A stretch of 64,000 nt of DNA from Flaccisagitta enflata (GCA_965153355.1 OZ231126.1:11966001-12030000), one strand, 5' to 3'. Positions 1 through 10,150 are shown, numbered from the stretch's first letter. Program-made: numbers and translations. The notes: generated by a model not told the origin, from the letters alone.

Positions 1-220
1 ACGAAAAGACACAACGACGTAAAAACAATAATACGAAAAGTAATCAGACACTGACACAACAAAAAGACAAAAAACAAAAATATGTAATAACAACATTAAC
101 AACAACATTAACAGCAACAACATTACTAACAACATTAACAGCAACAACATTATTAACAACAGTAACAACAACAACATTATCAACAACAACATTATCAACA
201 ACATTACCAACCACAACATT

Positions 221-255
<35 letters not shown>

Positions 256-275
256 CCACAACAACCACAACAACC

Positions 276-354
<79 letters not shown>

Positions 355-355
355 C
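1..355. repeat. AAC-rich low-complexity tract and (AAC)n microsatellite
   Basis: The first ~200 bases are an imperfect mixture of AACATT/AACAAC words. From about 206 to 355 it becomes an almost pure (AAC)n run. Its minus-strand translation is poly-valine, an artefact of the repeat. It lies directly beside the putative lipase exon, on the donor side. Confidence 0.95.
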
Positions 356-582
356 CGGTAACGCGGGATCAATCAGTCCTTTGTCCATTCTCCTTTTGGG
401 AGAGTTGAAGTGGAGATATGGAAGCACTTCCGGTTTCTTCGGATCCGGATTCTGGCGTGTGTTGACGAGGAAGTCGGTCTTCAAGACTTCGGGATCTTCC
501 GGCACGAGGAAGAAGCGCGACCTGAAGCATCCCAACTCCTCAAACTCACCGTCGAAACATTTCGTCAACAGAGACCGAGTCG
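356..582 (-). CDS. Putative exon of a pancreatic-lipase-like protein (N-terminal part)
   Basis: Read on the minus strand, an open segment contains the order Cys-Phe-x(7)-LGCF, then PEDPEVLKTDFLV, then NTRQNP. Vertebrate and invertebrate pancreatic-lipase-family proteins carry the same layout after their signal peptide: a cysteine before LGCF, then a P-x-S/D-P motif, then FLLYT-x-NP. A plausible acceptor (CTATCAG) gives an exon start at 582 in phase 1. The donor end is uncertain: a weak CCG|GTTGTT at about 355 abuts the (AAC)n tract, and an earlier donor is possible. The catalytic Ser/Asp/His would lie in later exons, off the left end of the window, and the signal-peptide exon would lie at higher coordinates and was not found. 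It could be a decayed copy. Confidence 0.55.
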
Positions 583-619
583 CTGATAGCAATTTGTTTT
601 TGTAAAACGTACAACAAAG

Positions 620-960
620 AATGACTCAATGAATGAATGAATGAATGAATGAATGAATGAATGAATGAATGAATGAATGAATGAATGAATGAATGAATGA
701 ATGAATGAATTTATGAATGAATGAATGAATGAATAATTGAATTGATTAAGCTGATAGAGCGTGTCGACTTCTTATGTTTTTGTTCTGATCTCTTCTTATG
801 AGTCAATGGATGAGTTTATGTGTGAATGAATTACTGAATGAATGAATAATCACTAGAAAGTATAAACCATCGAATGCATGAACGAATAAACGAATGAATG
901 AATATTTGAAGGAACGGACGAATCAATCAATCAATCAATCATTCAGTGGATCAAAAAATC
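620..960. repeat. (TGAA)n microsatellite with degenerate flank
   Basis: Near-perfect TGAA repeats run from about 625 to 735, followed by scattered TGAA/ATCA words to about 945. No gene-like open frame was seen. Confidence 0.95.
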
Positions 961-1019
961 TGAACAGTATCTGGGTCCGCGACGGTGGGGGTTAAAGATC
1001 AATTCCATAAGATCGCTTT

Positions 1020-1339
1020 GACCAAAAGATCGCTAACTCTGTAAGTTTGCTAAAACTTTACATTTAGAGCCTCCGTACAAAGTTTCATGCAAATCCGTTT
1101 AAAAATGGCAAAGTTATGCACATTTTTCACTTTGAGGCTAGTAGGGTAGTTGGGTGGTAGGCTGGTTTGGATAAATAGTGCGCATATGTTGAGTTCTTCC
1201 ATTTAGAGACTCCATACCAAGTTTCAACCAAATTGGTTGAAAAATGTCCAATTTATGCAAGTTTTTCACTTTTAGACCAGTAAGCTGGTTGGGTGTTAGG
1301 TCGGTTTGGCAAGTTAGCATGCTCAAACATAAATAAATC
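1020..1339 (+). repeat. Satellite-like tandem repeat, left part
   Basis: About two units of ~155 bp share the words CCATTTAGAG, GTTTCA, GTTGAAAAATG and CATTTTTCACTTT. The same units resume at 14564 and again at 15488, so the BEL element and a MITE inserted into one array. Confidence 0.8.
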
Positions 1340-1344
1340 ACATA
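1340..1344 (+). other. 5-bp target-site duplication (left) of the BEL element
   Basis: ACATA immediately precedes the 5' LTR and is repeated at 14559-14563 immediately after the 3' LTR. Five bases is typical for BEL/Pao integration. Confidence 0.85.
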
Positions 1345-2258
1345 TGTTAGAAATGTATGTCCGTCCGTTTCTTAAGTATGTGTGCTTTTGTTTCTTTTGC
1401 GTGCTTTGGCTTTTCCTCTTTCTCTATTATTCAATGCCAGCGTCTTTTGTTTCTCGCCATTTTTTATATTGAACGCTAGATGGGTAACCATATGGTTGCG
1501 CCTTGTATTTTGTGCCATTTGTTTTTATTACGTAGGCATACATACGTAACTCGTCTTTCGTATCATCCAATTTTTGGATTGATTGATTTTATTTATTTGC
1601 GGCATTGCTTCTTAAAGTGATTGATTGATTTTTCGTGATCGATTGAATGCGCCCTTGGAATTCACTAATTTCAATAATCTCTCATCTTTTTCTTGCAGAT
1701 AAACTTATGAACGGACAATTAACGTTAGTTTGACATCGACAGACTGTGGGTTGAAACCAACGAAAGTGGGCCTAAAAGTAAGTTTTATAGACGCGTCTTT
1801 TCTTTTATTAACGTTGTTTTTATCTTGTCTTCCGGTCTGTTATTTTTGTCTTTTGCCCTTTTGCATTTTTATCGCCGGATTTTAGTATGGTTTTTATCGC
1901 TTGCCCGATCAGCTTGCTATAGGGATGATATGGATGAATTTAATGGGATGGGCCGGGGCAGGGGCAGGTATTATCAGGTGGCATGGGCTCTGAAGAAGAT
2001 GAACATGTTGTCATGTGCTGTTTCTGTCCTTTATTGTGTCCTGTCTCGATTTCATGTTATCTTTTGCGTTTGCTGATCATCATTAACGCCCACTTTCCCT
2101 TTCATTTTTCCCCCTCTCTTCAGTTGTTGAAATTTTTATGGAATAAACGAGACGATCGCCTTCCTATTTTCCAATCGGCCAACTTTCTTTCACCACAAGT
2201 CGTCAGTCAGATAGACGCTCATAGACAGTGCCAGTTGAAACTCGTGGGCGTAATCATA
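1345..2258 (+). repeat. 5' LTR of the BEL element
   Basis: Starts TGTTAG and ends TAATCATA. Bases 1681-2258 are identical by eye to 13981-14558, offset by exactly 12300. The first ~340 bases differ from the 3' LTR by several small indels and substitutions. The LTR contains a GTAAGT donor-like site at 1778 and a pyrimidine-rich CAG at 2121. Confidence 0.93.
2142..2147 (+). promoter_or_regulatory. Candidate polyadenylation signal in the LTR
   Basis: AATAAA lies ~110 bases from the LTR end and is duplicated in the 3' LTR at 14442-14447. It would set the R/U5 side of the transcript. This is inferred from the hexamer only. Confidence 0.4.
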
Positions 2259-2322
2259 TTTCAACAATTTAAAAAACGACTCGACTCTTTCCATCTTCGA
2301 CCTCCGAAAACGAAATTGGACA

Positions 2323-5300
2323 ATGGCAGCCGCGCGCAACGACGACACCGTCTCGACCGCTTCAACGTCATCTCGTGTATCTCACTTCGGTTTGAATCAG
2401 TGTCCGAGGTCGAATCGTTTGCGCGCAATGAGGAACGACATCACTGCGGAAATGGAAGGATGCCGGCGCCTTTTCGACGCCGTTTCTACTTGCACCGAAG
2501 GAACGAATGACTTCGACGACACCGCCTGTGAATCAGATGGCGCTCGACACGGCCTTCGGGATATGGTCTACGACTTTATATCGTATGCAAGGCAAATGGC
2601 GCTCGACTCGATGCCCGGCGACCCTCTTCGATTCGCGGCGTCTACTTTGCGTCGAATCCGGCGCGAATGGGACTCCATGCGTTTCTTTGATCGGGAGAAC
2701 TATCCAGAGGGTTTTCCTTCCAACGCCGACATCGTGAACGCAGTGCATAACGACATCGGGAATCGCAAAAGACCCGTCAATGAATTCTCATGGAACAGTC
2801 TCCCAACTGACACTCACGCCGCCCGTGACAATGTTACCGGCGCTCCGACTCCAAGGATGCGAACGTCTTCGCCAAACCCCGACGGATCCGAGTATCTACC
2901 ACTTCCGGTCCCGCGACATGGTGCGCAATCTCCAACTGGCGGCCAATTTTTAAATCTGCCGCCGATCCAAAGAGGAGATGCCGTCAATCAATGGGTATCA
3001 GATTTGGTCTCGGAAATTGAACCTGCGCGTGCGTCTCCGATGGAGCAAGCTGACGACATGCTTGCGGATCTCGACGACGCCGACGCTCTTGCAAGAGGCC
3101 GCGGGATCATCAACGGATTGACGCCGCAGGAGAGGGCGAGGCGACGCTTCGTCAACAGGAGTGCTGAGAGAGACAGATGGGGTAGGCAGTTGGAGGAGGA
3201 AATGCGACAAGGCCGTCGGCTGATTGACGATATGCAGCAGCAACAACGGGAGGAGGAGCAGCGACAGCAACAGGAGCAACAGCAGCATCAATTGCAGATG
3301 CAGCAGCAGCAACTCCAACAGCAACGTCAACTCCACCGACCACAGGAGCAGCAGCAAACGACGGCTCAACGGCAGCAGCAAGAGCTGTTGCAGCAGCAGC
3401 AGTTGCAGCAACTCCAACAATTTTGTCAACAAGATCAACAACAACATCAGATCCTGCAGCCGGCGCCACAACCTGTAGCTCAACAACAGCAACAACACGA
3501 CCAACAGCAGCAACAGCAGCAACAGCAACAACAACAAGAGCTGCGACAACATCAAACGGCAATGCAGCCGCATGAACAACAACAACAGCGGCAAAACGAT
3601 GCAGGAGAACATATGCAACAGCAACTGCAGCAGCAACAGCAACCTTCCGCCGCGATCCCAGCGGTGGTAGTGGATCCTCCAGCTTCAAATAACCATCCTG
3701 TCGAAAGCATGAACGTCAGTGAGGAGACAGAAGAAGAGAGACAGCAACGCCTTGCAGATCAACGTCTGCGCATGATGGCTGAAGGTGAAGGTGGTGGTGC
3801 AGCAACAGCTCCAAAGGCGCCGATCGCGGTGCCATTGGGATTCCAACAGCGAAGCTCATCACAAGAAGACAAAGAGTTATACGACAGAATGTGTAACTTT
3901 CGCCAGCAGCAGCAACGAGATGAAGATAGAAGAGCAGGAGTATTCAACAATGCGGCAGAAATGCAACGAAAGCACTGGAATAGCCTGAACGACGGCGGCA
4001 TTGGTGGAGCTTTAGAGCAGCGGGATGTGAAGCTTAGACAACTGTCTGAGCTGGACCAGCAGCAGCCGCAGCATCCGCCGAAAGACCGTCGATCCATCTT
4101 CAGAAATTTCAATCCGGGATTGTTCAATTCGAACATACAGCAACGTCATGTGCAGTCAGTGGAAACGTCCGTCAAGCAGCCGATGCAGCAGCAGCAACAG
4201 TTGGAGCAGCAGCAGCAGCAAGGACAGCGTCAGCGTCAACTGCAGCAGCAGAATGAACAGCAACAGCGTCCTGACCAGCAACAGCAGCTTCAACATCAAC
4301 AGTGGCAGCAGCAACGGCTTCAACAACAGCAACAGCATCAGGATCAGCATCATCAAACCCCAGCAGCAACGATTCTCCCTACCGCACCGGAAGTGATCTT
4401 CGAGAAGCAGATTGGTTCTGCTAGAAGGGAGACTGGTCTTCCCCATCAAGAGGAAAAGGTCTTCAACACAGCCGGAAGCGGAGGTGATGCAACGGAGGCG
4501 ATGCGCAGGAGGCAGAAGCAGGAGGCCGCTGACGCGAAGTTGGCACAGCAGCTGCAAGATAAAGAGAGAAGAAAAGTCGCTCCCAAGAAGACAATGAGTG
4601 GATTGCAGCCGAAGGCGCCGAAAGTAGCGCAAGCGCCTCTAGCAACGCCTCAAGCGGAAGTCATCCAGCAGAATCAACGTTTGCAGCAGGAAGTGGATAG
4701 TTTGAAGATGCAGATTCAGCAGAGAGACTTTGACCTTGCTGCAGCGAGAGCAGAAGAGAGACAACGCGAAGAAAAACAACAACAGCGACAGTACGTCCGC
4801 CAAGATTTTGATGCTCCCCGATTCCATCAAGATGATCGTCAACAACAAATGAATCAGCAAGAGGAAGTTGGGTGGAGTGTAAAAACCACCAAAAAGAGAT
4901 CTCCGGTAAAAGTCGGGGGTCAATACGCGTTTACCCAACAACCCCCAGCGTATCATCAAGTGGAGCATCATCAAGTAGCCCGTCAACCGGAAGTCCACGT
5001 TCAGATGCCCAACAATCCGGCTCTGGACAGGTTTTTGGAAAGAGCGGCGTACAATGATCTCATGCGAGCAAGGGAGGTCGGCCTCAAAGCGTTGGAGAGA
5101 GCAAGACCTGAGAAGCCTCTGCAGGAGCTTTCATCCACCGACTTCATGATGTGGAAGAGGAAGTTCAAAGATGCTGAGAAGCATGAAGGCTTGACGCAAA
5201 TGGACATCTTATTGGAATTGCCTAAGTGGTTTGCTGGTCCGGCAAAAGAGATCATTGAAACTGCGACGATTGATGCAACTGAAGCGACAGCAAGAGGAGA

Positions 5301-6144
5301 GATTGACGACGCCTTCGCAAAAATGGACGTCGTCTTTATGGCAAGGCGCTGCAACATTGCGGCGCTGTTCAACGAAATCGTCGCGGAGGCGAAGATCCAG
5401 TCGGCCGACCATGCAAGGCATTTCAATTTGTCTGCAAGGTTGCAAAAGGCAAAGAAGATTGCGAGGACCTGTGGAGAAGTGCAACAATGCTATCGTGACG
5501 AGCTGCTGCAGGAGATCCTCAATAAGAGGGTCCCTCATCTTGCAGATAAATTCTGGGAAAAGCAACATGAAGCAGCCCAAAATGGACAGTTATTTTCATT
5601 CGACAACTTGGTCAACATGATCGAGACTTGGGCGGTGATTCAGCGCAACAAAGGCGCAAGTTGCAAAACAGCATCAGTAGCAGCAGTTGCGACGACAGAA
5701 AAAGAGGCGCCTTCATCATATGAGGACGCCTTGACCAATGGCAAGCAAAAGGTGCAGTCGACGGACCGCTGCAACGTCTGCAGTGGAATGCATCAAACGG
5801 AAGAGTGTCATCAATTGTTAGAGTTGGAAGTGGACGCGAGAGTTCAGAAGATCATGTCTCGTCGTCTTTGCTTCCACTGCCTCGCGCCAGGTCACAACGC
5901 CAAAGGATGCGCGAACAGACCAACTTGCCAGACCTGTAAGAAGCGGCACGCGACTATTCTCCACGGGCGCACCTACAAGAAAGAAGAAAAGGAAGAGAAG
6001 AAAGGAGAAAATAAGCAGGGAAATAAAGTACCGCTGGCTCCCTTCAAAAAGTCAGAGGATGCGGCTGCAGCAGCACCAACAGCTCCGTCGACGACGGAAG
6101 CAGCCGATCCAACGGAAATAATCTCTCCTAACGCCACGGCATGA
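2323..6144 (+). CDS. gag-like polyprotein of the BEL element (1273 aa)
   Basis: This ORF begins 64 bases after the 5' LTR. It would form the capsid and nucleocapsid part of the retrotransposon particle. Residues ~1-300 are mixed and polar. Residues ~300-850 are extremely rich in glutamine, with dozens of CAG/CAA runs broken by Arg, Glu and His. Residues ~890-1120 form a charged, predominantly helical region at the place where BEL gag domains (DUF1759-like) usually lie. A CCHC knuckle (CNVC-x3-H-x4-C) sits near residue 1150 and a second (CFHC-x4-H-x4-C) near 1183, followed by a C-x2-C-x4-H-x4-H finger ending near 1215. The C-terminus is Lys/Glu- then Ala/Thr-rich. Most BEL gag regions are much shorter; the excess is the Gln-rich block. 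It ends at a TGA in the same frame as the downstream protease. Confidence 0.85.
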   Translation: MAAARNDDTVSTASTSSRVSHFGLNQCPRSNRLRAMRNDITAEMEGCRRLFDAVSTCTEGTNDFDDTACESDGARHGLRDMVYDFISYARQMALDSMPGDPLRFAASTLRRIRREWDSMRFFDRENYPEGFPSNADIVNAVHNDIGNRKRPVNEFSWNSLPTDTHAARDNVTGAPTPRMRTSSPNPDGSEYLPLPVPRHGAQSPTGGQFLNLPPIQRGDAVNQWVSDLVSEIEPARASPMEQADDMLADLDDADALARGRGIINGLTPQERARRRFVNRSAERDRWGRQLEEEMRQGRRLIDDMQQQQREEEQRQQQEQQQHQLQMQQQQLQQQRQLHRPQEQQQTTAQRQQQELLQQQQLQQLQQFCQQDQQQHQILQPAPQPVAQQQQQHDQQQQQQQQQQQQELRQHQTAMQPHEQQQQRQNDAGEHMQQQLQQQQQPSAAIPAVVVDPPASNNHPVESMNVSEETEEERQQRLADQRLRMMAEGEGGGAATAPKAPIAVPLGFQQRSSSQEDKELYDRMCNFRQQQQRDEDRRAGVFNNAAEMQRKHWNSLNDGGIGGALEQRDVKLRQLSELDQQQPQHPPKDRRSIFRNFNPGLFNSNIQQRHVQSVETSVKQPMQQQQQLEQQQQQGQRQRQLQQQNEQQQRPDQQQQLQHQQWQQQRLQQQQQHQDQHHQTPAATILPTAPEVIFEKQIGSARRETGLPHQEEKVFNTAGSGGDATEAMRRRQKQEAADAKLAQQLQDKERRKVAPKKTMSGLQPKAPKVAQAPLATPQAEVIQQNQRLQQEVDSLKMQIQQRDFDLAAARAEERQREEKQQQRQYVRQDFDAPRFHQDDRQQQMNQQEEVGWSVKTTKKRSPVKVGGQYAFTQQPPAYHQVEHHQVARQPEVHVQMPNNPALDRFLERAAYNDLMRAREVGLKALERARPEKPLQELSSTDFMMWKRKFKDAEKHEGLTQMDILLELPKWFAGPAKEIIETATIDATEATARGEIDDAFAKMDVVFMARRCNIAALFNEIVAEAKIQSADHARHFNLSARLQKAKKIARTCGEVQQCYRDELLQEILNKRVPHLADKFWEKQHEAAQNGQLFSFDNLVNMIETWAVIQRNKGASCKTASVAAVATTEKEAPSSYEDALTNGKQKVQSTDRCNVCSGMHQTEECHQLLELEVDARVQKIMSRRLCFHCLAPGHNAKGCANRPTCQTCKKRHATILHGRTYKKEEKEEKKGENKQGNKVPLAPFKKSEDAAAAAPTAPSTTEAADPTEIISPNATA

Positions 6145-6210
6145 CTGGCGGCGACGGCAACGTCGCGGTCCATCTCTTCATTCGACAACGTTGTCCGTCC
6201 GATCGTTCCA

Positions 6211-9033
6211 GTGACTATTATAAACAATTCTTCGGGTGCGCAGAGGACGATATACGCTATGATCGACTCAGGCGCTGATCGCGACGTGATCAGTACCAGT
6301 GTCATTCGCAGTCTTCTGATTCCAACAAAAACAGTGCAAATGACGGTAATTACTGTGGGAAGTCATGTTGTTGAGGATCGTTTCATCGCATCATTCACCA
6401 TGCAATCGGTCGGCGAGGAATATGTCGTCGACGTCAACGACGCGTTGGTGGGTGATTTGTTAACGAGTGAACGCGACATTCCTCCTTTTCTCCGCGACCT
6501 ATCTGACCAACCTCACATCAAAGGCATAAAATTTCCAGAAGCTGAAGGCGGTGTGATGATGATCATCGGAGCGGCGCATGCGGATGCCGCCGTCGCTCAA
6601 GAAATCCGCCGAGGGCCTTCAGGATCTTTGACTTGCTTCAGATGTCTATTCGGTTGGACTGTATGTGGAAAAACGGGGAAGAGAGGACGAGATATTGCAT
6701 CGATCAATGCTATCGCGACGGATGACCGCGTCCTCAACGACAACATCGATCGCATCCTCGACAATCGCGTCCTCAACAGCAACATTGACCGCATCTTCTA
6801 CCATGACTTTGCATCGTCAATCGTCTCGCAAGAGGAGATGGGTGATTCCCTGGAAAACATCAGAGCGTGCAAAATGTTAGAGGAAAAGACTTATTTTTGC
6901 CCGATTGTGGGAAAATATTTTGCTCCCGTCACATGGAAATTTCATCACGACAAAATCATGGAAATTCTGAGAAGAGTGAAGTCACGACCTACTGCGATGA
7001 AGCGGCTCGCCAACCAACGCTTCCGCTTCAAACGTGATCCAGCCTTTAAAGAAAGAGTCTTCCGTGAGATCGAGAAATTTTACGAGACGGGAGTGGCGAT
7101 TGAGATCAACAGCGTCGACGACGACGACAGCATTGAAAAGCCGCGCTGGTACTTACCACTTCACGTTGTGGAATTGCGCGGTAAAACGCGCGTATGCCAC
7201 GATGCGCGTGCGGCGACCGACGGGATCTCACTCAATGATTTGCTCGTCGGGGGTCCAAACTTGATGAATAGCTTGATGGACATCCTCATGCGTTTTCGTC
7301 AGTGGAAAATCGCCTTTATGTGTGATATAAAGGCGTTTTTCCACCAGATCCGCGTCCATCCTGACGACGCTGATCTGTTCAGATTCTTTTGGTTCAAAGA
7401 TCGTACTCTACGGGAAGCAATTTTGAATCTGTTCTTATCTCATGTCTTCGGCAGCCAATCCAGCTCATTCGTCACATCTTTCACCGTCAGAAAGCATGCT
7501 GAAGTAATCCGGCCCAAATATCCCTACAACGTCTACGATCTTATTCGCTACGGCTTCTACGTCGACGACGGAAGTGGGGGTGGGGATTCGGTCGACGAAG
7601 CACTGCAGCTGAAGGTGGATTCAGTGGCGGCGATGGCTGAAGGCGGGATGGACCTTGTGAAATGGAAGAGTAATGCGCGGCAATTGATGGATGGAGATCC
7701 AAACGTTCCAATCCCCATCTCAGATAAGCAAGATGATGCGCCGACGAAGGTGTTGGGCGTCTCATGGCTTCCGGCGGAAGACGTCTTTATCTTCATCTGC
7801 GACGAAGAATTCAAAACTCTTAGAGCAAAAACACCTCGTCAATTGGTCTCCATGCAAGCCAAACTTTATGATCCATTGGGATTTTGGAGCCCAAGCGCAT
7901 ATATCGGCAGACGACATCTTCAACTCTGTCGTCCACAGGAAGTGGGATGGGATTCGCCCTTGGAAGAGAGCGTCGAGGAATCCTTCTTCCGCTACACTTC
8001 ATCTTGGCCTCTTCTACAACAATACCGAATTGAACGCTGGTGGAATGGCGGCGTCGACAACAGCGACATTGCGGAAATCACAATTGAGATCTTTTGCGAT
8101 GCGGCTCCAAAAGGCGGATATGGAGCAGTTGCATATCGACGTCAAGTCAATCGAGATGGAGGTGTTCACATTTCATTCATTGCCTCCAAATCTCACGTCA
8201 TTCCACTCAATCCAAAACGTGCTTCTCATCACAACAGCGTTCCACGCGTCGAGATTGTATCCGCAGAAAAAGCAGTGCAGCTCAAACGCTTCGTCGGAAG
8301 GACCATCGACTTGGACAATCTTGTCGTAAGATTTTGGTCTGATTCTGAATCTGCACTGAAGATGATTTACAATCCGGCGAAACCGAGGCCTGTATTTTTC
8401 GCCAATCGTCTCTCCAAGATCCATAGTGGGTCTGATCCTCAACAGTGGCGCTGGGTTGACTCGTCAAACAACCCGGCGGACCACTGTAGCAGAGGCATCC
8501 AGGCCCATGAAGCCGAAAAATGGCGTCAATTCCATCACGGTCCCGCATTTTTGCGTCTTCCCGAAGATCAATGGCCAAAGACGAACATCGCGACGTGCCC
8601 TATTTCTGCACAAGTCGCCGCATTGTATGTGGCTGAAAGTGAAAAGAAACAAGTGGCTGACGCGATACTTCTTGCAGCAGCTTCTCGGGGAAAATGGATG
8701 CATAAGTTGCGGATCATCGGCATGGTTCTTATCGCAGTCAAAAGGTGGAGAGCGTATCCAAGGGCGAAGACACGAGCAGCAAAGGATCTCCTTCCTAAAC
8801 CGGAAGTGACGCAAGACGTTTTGGAGGAGGCGCGCAAACAGCTCGTCAAGTCAATGCAGCGGCATCATTATTCCGACGTCTTCGAACAATTGGAGTTGGG
8901 AAAAGTCTTTAAACCAGAAAGCCGTCATGACTTCATCATAAAAATAAGGAGATGCGAAACTGGAATCCTTTACCGACGACGACGGTATCCTTCGCGTCGG
9001 CAGCCGATTGGAAAACGCCGACATCGCACATGA
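6211..9033 (+). CDS. pol of the BEL element: protease, reverse transcriptase, RNase H
   Basis: The frame is the same as gag and stays open from the codon after the gag TGA (6145), so the ATG at 6211 need not be the true start. An aspartic-protease motif DSGAD lies at residues ~19-23. The reverse transcriptase has a YLPLHVV motif, SLNDLL, CDIKAFFHQIRV (~371) and the catalytic YVDDG (~449). RNase H follows with a CDAA motif (~628), an acidic SAE segment and WSDSES (~709), and then the NPAD-CSRG tail typical of the BEL group. The last ~25 codons (from ~8958) are Arg-rich and unlike BEL pol; the expected reading continues in the +1 frame, so a single indel near 8950 has broken the polyprotein. 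The product would copy element RNA into cDNA. Confidence 0.9.
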   Translation: MTIINNSSGAQRTIYAMIDSGADRDVISTSVIRSLLIPTKTVQMTVITVGSHVVEDRFIASFTMQSVGEEYVVDVNDALVGDLLTSERDIPPFLRDLSDQPHIKGIKFPEAEGGVMMIIGAAHADAAVAQEIRRGPSGSLTCFRCLFGWTVCGKTGKRGRDIASINAIATDDRVLNDNIDRILDNRVLNSNIDRIFYHDFASSIVSQEEMGDSLENIRACKMLEEKTYFCPIVGKYFAPVTWKFHHDKIMEILRRVKSRPTAMKRLANQRFRFKRDPAFKERVFREIEKFYETGVAIEINSVDDDDSIEKPRWYLPLHVVELRGKTRVCHDARAATDGISLNDLLVGGPNLMNSLMDILMRFRQWKIAFMCDIKAFFHQIRVHPDDADLFRFFWFKDRTLREAILNLFLSHVFGSQSSSFVTSFTVRKHAEVIRPKYPYNVYDLIRYGFYVDDGSGGGDSVDEALQLKVDSVAAMAEGGMDLVKWKSNARQLMDGDPNVPIPISDKQDDAPTKVLGVSWLPAEDVFIFICDEEFKTLRAKTPRQLVSMQAKLYDPLGFWSPSAYIGRRHLQLCRPQEVGWDSPLEESVEESFFRYTSSWPLLQQYRIERWWNGGVDNSDIAEITIEIFCDAAPKGGYGAVAYRRQVNRDGGVHISFIASKSHVIPLNPKRASHHNSVPRVEIVSAEKAVQLKRFVGRTIDLDNLVVRFWSDSESALKMIYNPAKPRPVFFANRLSKIHSGSDPQQWRWVDSSNNPADHCSRGIQAHEAEKWRQFHHGPAFLRLPEDQWPKTNIATCPISAQVAALYVAESEKKQVADAILLAAASRGKWMHKLRIIGMVLIAVKRWRAYPRAKTRAAKDLLPKPEVTQDVLEEARKQLVKSMQRHHYSDVFEQLELGKVFKPESRHDFIIKIRRCETGILYRRRRYPSRRQPIGKRRHRT

Positions 9034-9850
9034 CGCTAAATTTCCCTTCATCCTGCCGCCAAAAGACGAGAATGTGAAATCATTAATTCGCCATTATCAT
9101 CATAATGATTTTCACGCGGGTGCAAAGCATACATTGTGCCAATTACGCCAATTTGTGTGGATTACAAAAGGTCTTCAGGCTGTCAAGAGCGTCGTCAACA
9201 CGTGCTTCAGATGCCAGAAGAACTTTAAAAAGAACGCAAATCAGCAAATGGCCAATCTTCCATCAAATCGCGTCAATCCTGCGCCTGTCTTTGCAGAGAC
9301 TGGATTGGATGTCATGGGGCATTTCCTAGTTAAAATGAACGGGCGTGCTGATCATAAGGTGTGGATCGCAGTGTTCACCTGTTTCGTGTCACGCGCCGTC
9401 CATGTGGAATTGCTCTTCAACATGTCAGCCGATGCGATGGTAAATGCAATCATCCGCTTTGCAGCAAGGCGCCCAGGAATCCGCCGATTCACGTCAGATT
9501 GCGGAACGAATCTAGTTGGCGCCAATAATATCCTCAAGAAGGAAATGGAAGCTTGGAACCGCTCGTCAACTTCCGAATTGCAGCGGCGCGGCCTTCGGTG
9601 GGATTCATCACGCCGAGAACACCCCACTATGGAGGGGTGTGGAGAAATCGTCTCTCTTTTTAAGCGCCATCTTGCTTCCATCTCGACTGGCGCCATCCTC
9701 CACGCCGACGCCTTCAACACTGCCGTTGTCGAAGTTGAAGGAATTCTCAATCGCCGTCCTCTGACAGCGCTCAGCGATGATCCAAATGACTCTGAGGCCC
9801 TCACACCGAATCATATCCTCAATCCATCAACATCCGGTCACGTCCTCTAG
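8959..9850 (+). pseudogene. Integrase region of the BEL element, frame-shifted from pol
   Basis: The integrase frame is open from about 8959 (first ATG at 9008). It has the HHCC zinc-binding region (HHND-x-HAG, then CFRCQ) and the first two core aspartates (ETGLD and SDCGTN). The region that should hold the catalytic glutamate (~9600-9650) reads poorly in this frame, while a family-like HYGGVW word appears in the neighbouring frame. The overall spacing to the downstream SLFKRHL is kept, so two compensating small indels are likely. Further downstream come the family words LNRRPLT and LTPNHIL, then a stop at 9848-9850. Role: insertion of element cDNA into the host chromosome. It is probably inactive as it stands. 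Confidence 0.82.
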
Positions 9851-10150
9851 ATCTGGTGCAACAAGGCGTCAACTCTGACGCCGACTCGCGAAGATTCAAT
9901 GGAGGCGTGCGCAATCGCGTGTGGATGCGTTTTGGAAATCGTGGAGGGTCGAATATTTGCCGCTTCTTCACGCGCGAAGCAAATGGTCGAGATCCGAGAA
10001 AGACTTTGCGGTTGATGACATGGTCATCGTCATGGACGAAACGCTGCCTCGTCACAATTGGAGTTAGGACGTGTCATGGGCGTCGCGGGATCGTCAGCCC
10101 GTCCGGAGGGCTCACATCCGGCGCCAAGATGGAAAGATCGTGACGAAAGA
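9851..10150 (+). pseudogene. C-terminal DUF5641-like domain of BEL pol, broken
   Basis: After the stop at 9848, a different frame encodes the family words QWRRAQ, FWKSW, EYLPLL, R-x-KW, a hydrophobic VDDMVIVMDE and LPRHNW, ending in a TAG near 10064; further basic residues follow in another frame. This is the expected C-terminal end of BEL/Pao pol, separated from integrase by a frameshift. Confidence 0.75.

Noticed and set aside
44-592. Long minus-strand ORF with >50 consecutive valines
   Set aside because: The valine run is the translation of (AAC)n. Only the lipase-like N-terminal part was kept, as an exon.
1825-2510. ORFs starting in the 5' LTR, one repeated in the 3' LTR
   Set aside because: No family motif, overlap gag in another frame, and the 3' copy exists only because the LTR is duplicated.
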